Of a stretch of 64,000 bases of DNA, positions 58,608-64,000 are shown piece by piece (position 1 is the first letter of the stretch; each line of letters opens with the position of its first letter). Position numbers and translations under genes: made by a program. This stretch comes from Brenneria populi (GTDB taxonomy: Bacteria > Pseudomonadota > Gammaproteobacteria > Enterobacterales > Enterobacteriaceae), in NCBI RefSeq assembly GCF_036016195.1, contig NZ_JAYWTM010000006.1:310001-374000 (forward strand), in the 5' to 3' direction. The notes under the pieces were generated by a model. That model made no database searches, had not been told where the DNA came from, and was given only the letters and a program-made list of their open reading frames with translations.

Positions 58608-60443
58608 TTAATCATCCAGGAAGCTGCGCAGCACTTCCGAGCGGCTCGGATGGCGCAGTTTACGCAACGCTTTGGCTTCGATCTGACGAATACGCTCACG
58701 GGTAACGTCAAACTGTTTACCCACTTCTTCCAGCGTGTGGTCGGTATTCATATCAATACCGAAGCGCATACGCAGAACTTTCGCCTCGCGCGCGGTCAGG
58801 CCGGCCAACACGTCGTGCGTCGCTGAACGCAGGCTTTCCGATGTCGCGGAATCCAGCGGCAGCTCCAGCGTGGTATCCTCGATAAAGTCGCCCAGATGCG
58901 AATCTTCATCATCGCCGATCGGGGTTTCCATCGAGATCGGCTCTTTGGCGATCTTCAGCACCTTACGGATTTTATCTTCCGGCATCAGCATGCGCTCGGC
59001 CAGCTCTTCCGGCGTCGGCTCGCGCCCCATTTCCTGCAGCATCTGGCGGGAAATACGATTGAGCTTGTTGATGGTCTCAATCATATGCACCGGAATACGG
59101 ATGGTGCGCGCCTGGTCGGCGATGGAGCGGGTAATGGCCTGACGGATCCACCAGGTGGCGTAGGTCGAGAACTTATAGCCGCGGCGATATTCGAACTTGT
59201 CCACGGCTTTCATCAGACCGATATTCCCTTCCTGAATCAGGTCAAGGAACTGCAGGCCGCGGTTGGTGTATTTCTTGGCGATAGAGATAACCAGACGCAG
59301 GTTGGCCTCAACCATCTCTTTCTTGGCGCGGCGGGCTTTCGCTTCGCCGATCGACATGCGACGGTTGATGTCTTTAACCTGTTCGATGGTTAAACCGGTT
59401 TCTTCTTCAATCTGATGCAGCTTTTGCAGGCCGCGCTTCACGTCTTCCTCGACGGTGTTCAGCTTTTCAGACCATGGCTTGGCCATCGCTATCGCCGCCG
59501 CAAACCAGGAATCATTGGTTTCATTGCCCGAGAACAGGGTGACGAAGTTTTTCTTCGGCATTTTGCACTGTTCGACGCAAAGCTTCATGATCAGACGTTC
59601 CTGGGTACGCACGCGGTCCATCATTGAGCGCATGCTGTTAACCAGAAAATCAAACTGTTTCGGCACCAGACGGAACTGTTTGAAGACTTCGGACAGATTC
59701 AGAATTTCCTGCGCCGATTTCGCATGGCTGCGGCCGTTGGCCTTAATGACCTGGCGCGTCGTTTCGTATTGCTCGCGCAGTTCAGTGAATTTCTGGCGCG
59801 CCAGTTCAGGGTCGATGCTGTTATCGTCATCGCTGTCGTCGTCTTCCTCGTCCTCGTCGTCGTCGTCCAGCTCTTCAGTAGAGAGCTCGGAGCCGACGTG
59901 CGTGGCTGTCGGCGCGATATCCTCTTCCGCGTTAGGATCGACGAATCCGGTAATCAGATCGGATAAGCGGCTTTCGCCGGCTTCGACGCGATCGTACTGC
60001 TCCAGCAGATAGGTAATCGCTTCCGGATACTCAGCGACGGAGCATTGAACCTGATTGATACCGTCTTCAATACGCTTGGCGATATCGATCTCGCCTTCAC
60101 GCGTCAACAATTCAACGGTACCCATCTCACGCATGTACATGCGAACCGGATCGGTGGTGCGGCCAATCTCCGATTCAACGCTGGATAACACTTGGGCAGC
60201 AGCTTCTGCCGCATCTTCATCCGCGTCGTTGGTATTTTCTGCCAGCAACAGATCGTCTGCATCAGGTGCTTCTTCCATCACCTGGATGCCCATGTCATTA
60301 ATCATCTGGATGATGTCTTCGATCTGGTCGGAGTCGATGATATCTTCCGGCAGATGGTCATTGACCTCGGCATAGGTCAGGTAGCCTTGCTCCTTACCAC
60401 GGGTGACAAGCAGCTTGAGCTGTGACTGCGGGTTTTGCTCCAT
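58608..60443 (-). CDS. rpoD: RNA polymerase sigma-70 factor RpoD
   Basis: This 611-residue housekeeping sigma factor has an acidic non-conserved region with a DDDDEDEEDDDSDDD stretch. Region 2 is YKFSTYATWWIRQAITRSIA. Region 4 has the helix-turn-helix TLEEVGKQFDVTRERIRQIE, and the protein ends at VLRSFLDD. I place the start at 60443 (MEQNPQSQLKLLVTRGKEQG), as in E. coli; 17 upstream in-frame codons are not used. It is the last gene of the macromolecular synthesis operon. Confidence 0.99.
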   Translation of the reverse strand: MEQNPQSQLKLLVTRGKEQGYLTYAEVNDHLPEDIIDSDQIEDIIQMINDMGIQVMEEAPDADDLLLAENTNDADEDAAEAAAQVLSSVESEIGRTTDPVRMYMREMGTVELLTREGEIDIAKRIEDGINQVQCSVAEYPEAITYLLEQYDRVEAGESRLSDLITGFVDPNAEEDIAPTATHVGSELSTEELDDDDEDEEDDDSDDDNSIDPELARQKFTELREQYETTRQVIKANGRSHAKSAQEILNLSEVFKQFRLVPKQFDFLVNSMRSMMDRVRTQERLIMKLCVEQCKMPKKNFVTLFSGNETNDSWFAAAIAMAKPWSEKLNTVEEDVKRGLQKLHQIEEETGLTIEQVKDINRRMSIGEAKARRAKKEMVEANLRLVISIAKKYTNRGLQFLDLIQEGNIGLMKAVDKFEYRRGYKFSTYATWWIRQAITRSIADQARTIRIPVHMIETINKLNRISRQMLQEMGREPTPEELAERMLMPEDKIRKVLKIAKEPISMETPIGDDEDSHLGDFIEDTTLELPLDSATSESLRSATHDVLAGLTAREAKVLRMRFGIDMNTDHTLEEVGKQFDVTRERIRQIEAKALRKLRHPSRSEVLRSFLDD

Positions 60444-60597
60444 AAGACGGTATCCACACTTCAGAGTATTTGGGTTGGTGTTGGTCGGCGTCATTCGCCA
60501 ACAATAACATTAGGGCTTTTTTTCTAATCGCCGCGGACCCTGTAGCGGCTCTTGGCAAGGTTTACCTTGCTATTTATCGGCAATTAAGCCTCGGTAA

Positions 60598-62352
60598 TCA
60601 GTTTTTTCTGGTTAAAGCCAGTTGCAATGACCAAAGTTCTTGCTTCTCTTTGGCATCGAGCCCATGGGTTCTCTCGCGGGCAATCAATGTTTCCTGTCGC
60701 TGCAGCAGCAGCCGATCGTAGAGCTCCGCCAGGCTGATTCTGAACTTGTCGTCCAGTTCATCTTCTTCAATCATATGGTTCCAGGAAGCCATGGTTTCAA
60801 GCTGCTTCCGGTACTTACTGTCGCGATATTTTTCGAGCAGCAGCCCCATATTCATTCCCGGGCTGGCGTTACAGGTTTTTACCAAATCCCGAAACAGGCT
60901 CAGGCCAGCCACTTTGCTCTCTTCTATTCCTTCCAGCGTCAGTTCGGGAACTTCCGCTGAAAGCCTTGGGTTCTGAACCAATAGCCCTATAAGTATACGC
61001 ATAGTTGTCACTTTTAGCTGGGGCGGCTGGTAGGGTTGCGCATGTTCGGCCACTTTTGGCAACAGCCGATCCAGCTGGCTGTCGTCCAGAATCCCCAGTT
61101 TGTTACCCAACTGCTGGCGTAAATATAAGCGTAACGTCTCACCCGGCACCTGGCCAATCAAGGGCAGCGCCAGCGTGCTGAGCTTCGCTCGACCGTCGGG
61201 CGAACTCATATCCACCTGTTGCTGCAACGTTTCGAACAGAAACTGCGACAGCGGTAACGCCTGCTCCATCCGCTGTTCAAAGCTCTCTTTGCCTATTTTA
61301 CGCACCAGCGTGTCGGGGTCTTCGCCATCCGGCAAAAACATAAAGCGTAGCTGCCGACCATCGTTTAAATAGGGTAGCGCAGTTTCCAACGCGCGCCATG
61401 CCGCTTCCCGCCCGGCGCGGTCGCCGTCATAACAGCAAACGACCTGATCGGTGGCGCGGAAAAGCAGCTGGATATGATCGGCCGTGGTGGACGTTCCCAG
61501 TGATGCAACCGCATAATCAATGCCAAACTGCGCCAGGGCAACCACGTCCATATACCCTTCAACCACCAGCAGCCGCTTCAGTTCGGAATGATTCCGCTGC
61601 GCTTCATAGAGGCCATAGAGCTGGCGGCCTTTATGAAAAATTTCAGTTTCCGGCGAGTTCAGGTATTTCGGCACGCCATCGCCTAATACCCGGCCGCCGA
61701 AGGCGATAACCCGTCCCCGTTTGTCGCGGATGGGGAACATGACGCGTTCGCGAAAACGGTCATATGTACGCCCTTGTTCGTTAGTCACCAACATGCCGGC
61801 ATCGTTCAACGCGCTGCGAGCGTCGTTATTCCGGCCGAAACGCTTCAAGGCGTTATCCCAGCCGGCGGGCGCGAAGCCGATGGCGAAGTGGCTAATGACT
61901 TCGGCGCTCAGTCCGCGCTGTTGCAGGTAATGCAACGCCGGCGCGCCGACAGACTGGCTAAGCGCCTGCTGATAGAACTCGCTCAACTGCCCCATCAGCT
62001 CATACAAACTTTGCCGCTGATGACGCTCAAGCTGAGTGGGCCCGGCGCCGGTTTCATAGGGAACTTCAAGGCCATGCGCGGCAGCTAGTTCTTCAATACT
62101 TTCAACGAATTCGAGACGATCGTAATTCATCAGAAAGTCGATGGCGTTGCCATGGGCGCCACAGCCAAAACAGTGATAGAACTGCTTGTCACCGTTTACG
62201 GTAAATGAGGGGGTTTTTTCGTGGTGGAACGGGCAGCACGCGTGATAATTCTTACCCTGCTTTTTCAGTTTGACGCGCGCGTCAATGAGATCGACGATGT
62301 CGGTACGAGCCAGCAGATCATTAATAAATACGCGTGGGATTCGTCCAGCCAT
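60598..62352 (-). CDS. dnaG: DNA primase DnaG
   Basis: This 584-residue primase makes RNA primers for replication. The zinc-binding set Cys40, His43, Cys61, Cys64 is intact. The TOPRIM core contains LLVVEGYMDVVAL (about residues 259-271) and later DGDRAG. A C-terminal DnaB-interacting helical domain completes the protein. It lies between rpsU and rpoD in the conserved operon. Confidence 0.98.
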   Translation of the reverse strand: MAGRIPRVFINDLLARTDIVDLIDARVKLKKQGKNYHACCPFHHEKTPSFTVNGDKQFYHCFGCGAHGNAIDFLMNYDRLEFVESIEELAAAHGLEVPYETGAGPTQLERHQRQSLYELMGQLSEFYQQALSQSVGAPALHYLQQRGLSAEVISHFAIGFAPAGWDNALKRFGRNNDARSALNDAGMLVTNEQGRTYDRFRERVMFPIRDKRGRVIAFGGRVLGDGVPKYLNSPETEIFHKGRQLYGLYEAQRNHSELKRLLVVEGYMDVVALAQFGIDYAVASLGTSTTADHIQLLFRATDQVVCCYDGDRAGREAAWRALETALPYLNDGRQLRFMFLPDGEDPDTLVRKIGKESFEQRMEQALPLSQFLFETLQQQVDMSSPDGRAKLSTLALPLIGQVPGETLRLYLRQQLGNKLGILDDSQLDRLLPKVAEHAQPYQPPQLKVTTMRILIGLLVQNPRLSAEVPELTLEGIEESKVAGLSLFRDLVKTCNASPGMNMGLLLEKYRDSKYRKQLETMASWNHMIEEDELDDKFRISLAELYDRLLLQRQETLIARERTHGLDAKEKQELWSLQLALTRKN

Positions 62353-62399
62353 AAGCCCCTGTTTCTAACTTATAAACGATAGCTTATAAACGACAGCAA

Positions 62400-62427
62400 G
62401 CCGCGCATTCCTTTCGGAAAGCACGGC
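62400..62427 (-). terminator. Internal attenuating hairpin between rpsU and dnaG
   Basis: On the minus strand GCCGTGC-TTTCC and GGAAT-GCGCGGC form a stem with a GAAA-type loop in the position of the T1 terminator of the E. coli rpsU-dnaG-rpoD operon. The downstream T-run is weak, fitting partial read-through that lowers dnaG relative to rpsU. Confidence 0.6.
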
Positions 62428-62488
62428 CTTCGTATGCAACTACTAAGTCTGCGGATTAATCACGCGGCGGAGGAAAACCTCCTGAAAA

Positions 62489-62716
<228 letters not shown>

Positions 62717-62930
62717 TCAATAAATTCGGTTTGCCGCTGGCCTTGTGCCAGCCTTTTCAAAATGGTGCGGAATTCTACTGCAAATAGGGCGCCCTTGTAA
62801 AGGGGCGGGCGATCATAAAACGCTCAGCCTCCGCCTGCGCAGAACCCGGGGCGCTTATGGTAGACTATCTGCCGTATGAAGCAAGCCGCATTCAATCCGG
62901 GCTTGTACCGCAATAAGAGTAGGAACAGCA

Positions 62931-63962
62931 ATGCGCGTATTGGGTATCGAAACATCCTGCGATGAAACCGGAATTGCCATTTATGACACTCAGGCCGGTT
63001 TGCTCGCTAATCAGTTATACAGCCAGATAAAACTCCATGCCGACTATGGCGGCGTTGTTCCCGAACTGGCTTCCCGCGATCACGTGCGCAAAACCGTGCC
63101 GTTGATTCAGGCCGCGCTGCGCGAAGCCGATGTAACCGCCGGCGATATCGACGGCGTCGCCTATACCTCCGGCCCCGGTCTGGTGGGCGCGCTGCTGGTC
63201 GGGGCAACGGTCGGCCGGGCGCTGGCGTTTGCCTGGAATGTTCCGGCCATCGCGGTGCATCACATGGAGGGGCATCTGCTGGCGCCGATGCTGGAAGATA
63301 ATCCTCCCGCATTTCCTTTCGTCGCGCTGCTGGTTTCCGGCGGACATACGCAGCTAATCAGCGTAACCGGTATCGGCGAGTACCGGTTGCTTGGCGAGTC
63401 CATCGATGACGCCGCGGGAGAAGCCTTTGATAAAACGGCGAAACTGCTGGGGCTGGATTACCCAGGCGGGCCGATGCTGTCGAAAATGGCGCAGGCCGGC
63501 AACGCCGCGCGCTTCACTTTTCCGCGCCCCATGACGGATCGTCCAGGGCTGGATTTCAGTTTTTCCGGCCTGAAAACGTTCGCTGCCAATACCATCCGCA
63601 GCAATGGCGATGATGCGCAAACTCGGGCTGATATCGCCCGGGCTTTCGAAGACGCCGTCGTGGATACGCTGGCGATTAAGTGCCGTCGCGCGTTGGATGA
63701 AACCGGTTTTAACCGGCTGGTGATGGCGGGCGGGGTCAGCGCTAATCGCGCGTTGCGCCAACGTTTGGGCGAGATGATGACGAAGCGGGGCGGCAGCGTA
63801 TTTTATGCGCGTCCCGAGTTTTGTACGGACAATGGCGCGATGATTGCCTATGCGGGCGCCATCCGTCTGCGGCAGGGGGATTCTCGCGATCTCGGCGTGA
63901 CGGTGCGTCCGCGCTGGCCGCTGGCTGAACTGCCCGCCCTTGAGACGGAGAATCGTCAGTAG
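62931..63962 (+). CDS. tsaD: tRNA threonylcarbamoyladenosine transferase subunit TsaD
   Basis: This 343-residue enzyme transfers threonylcarbamoyl to A37 of ANN-reading tRNAs, working with TsaB and TsaE. The metal ligands are in HHMEGH (about residues 110-115). The nucleotide-binding segments are MRVLGIETSCDETG at the start and LVSGGHTQLI near 135. It is divergent from rpsU, as in E. coli. Confidence 0.98.
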   Translation: MRVLGIETSCDETGIAIYDTQAGLLANQLYSQIKLHADYGGVVPELASRDHVRKTVPLIQAALREADVTAGDIDGVAYTSGPGLVGALLVGATVGRALAFAWNVPAIAVHHMEGHLLAPMLEDNPPAFPFVALLVSGGHTQLISVTGIGEYRLLGESIDDAAGEAFDKTAKLLGLDYPGGPMLSKMAQAGNAARFTFPRPMTDRPGLDFSFSGLKTFAANTIRSNGDDAQTRADIARAFEDAVVDTLAIKCRRALDETGFNRLVMAGGVSANRALRQRLGEMMTKRGGSVFYARPEFCTDNGAMIAYAGAIRLRQGDSRDLGVTVRPRWPLAELPALETENRQ

Positions 63963-64000
63963 CGGGGGCTATTGACGGGGGCGCATCGCCAGGGAAGTAT

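Overview
The window is a chromosome segment from an enterobacterium. Gene order over long stretches matches the Escherichia coli backbone: tRNA-Phe/yjdC/dsbD/cutA/aspA/fxsA/groES/groEL, ubiC/ubiA/plsB/dgkA/lexA/zur, yhaK/yhaJ/yqjG to yqjA, alx and rlmG, and tRNA-Ile2/mug/rpoD/dnaG/rpsU/tsaD. Between these blocks lie plant-associated accessory loci: levansucrase, an aryl-beta-glucoside regulon and two ABC import operons. This mix suggests a Pectobacteriaceae member (Brenneria, Lonsdalea, Dickeya or Pectobacterium type). The genus is inference; no genus-specific marker was tested.

Layout. 1-3025: a lambdoid late-control remnant (antiterminator Q, leader with tandem terminators, holin) runs directly into a levansucrase gene with no lysozyme or structural genes between. 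3218-10264: a DeoR regulator and an SDR dehydrogenase face an operon for a binding protein, fused double permease, ATPase, metallo-beta-lactamase-fold hydrolase and histidine phosphatase. 10375-11790: a TetR regulator, NAD(P)H oxidoreductase and a palindromic operator candidate. 11805-15348: a scrapyard of mobile DNA beside tRNA-Phe, with an IS3 transposase remnant, a HAD phosphatase remnant and two integrase stubs broken at the same codon; an intact hipBA module lies between the stubs. 15469-40280: mostly core genes, with GroE, SOS (lexA), zinc (zur), ubiquinone and phospholipid functions, the yqj membrane-gene run, and alx behind a yybP-ykoY riboswitch.

41279-48853 is a beta-glucoside regulon. 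A BglF-type PTS permease, a BglG-type antiterminator and a BglH-type porin lie on the plus strand, and a GH1 6-phospho-beta-glucosidase lies on the minus strand. Three separate leaders each carry a ribonucleic-antiterminator (RAT) sequence overlapping an intrinsic terminator, so one antiterminator protein could open all three transcripts. The glucosidase also has a candidate CRP site. A DUF1593 gene behind the porin has lost its centre.

48963-57654 holds a DUF305 gene behind a MerR/CueR-type promoter with a 19-bp spacer, then a LacI-regulated ABC operon that again contains a metallo-beta-lactamase-fold hydrolase, and a divergent chemoreceptor. From 57807 to the end the window returns to the core macromolecular-synthesis region (tRNA-Ile2, mug, rpoD, dnaG, rpsU, tsaD).

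The strongest candidates for something little described are levansucrase under phage late-gene control, the two unrelated ABC importers each paired with a metallo-hydrolase, the three-leader bgl regulon, and the tandem tRNA-Phe integration scars around hipBA. All calls come from reading the sequence; no database search was run.
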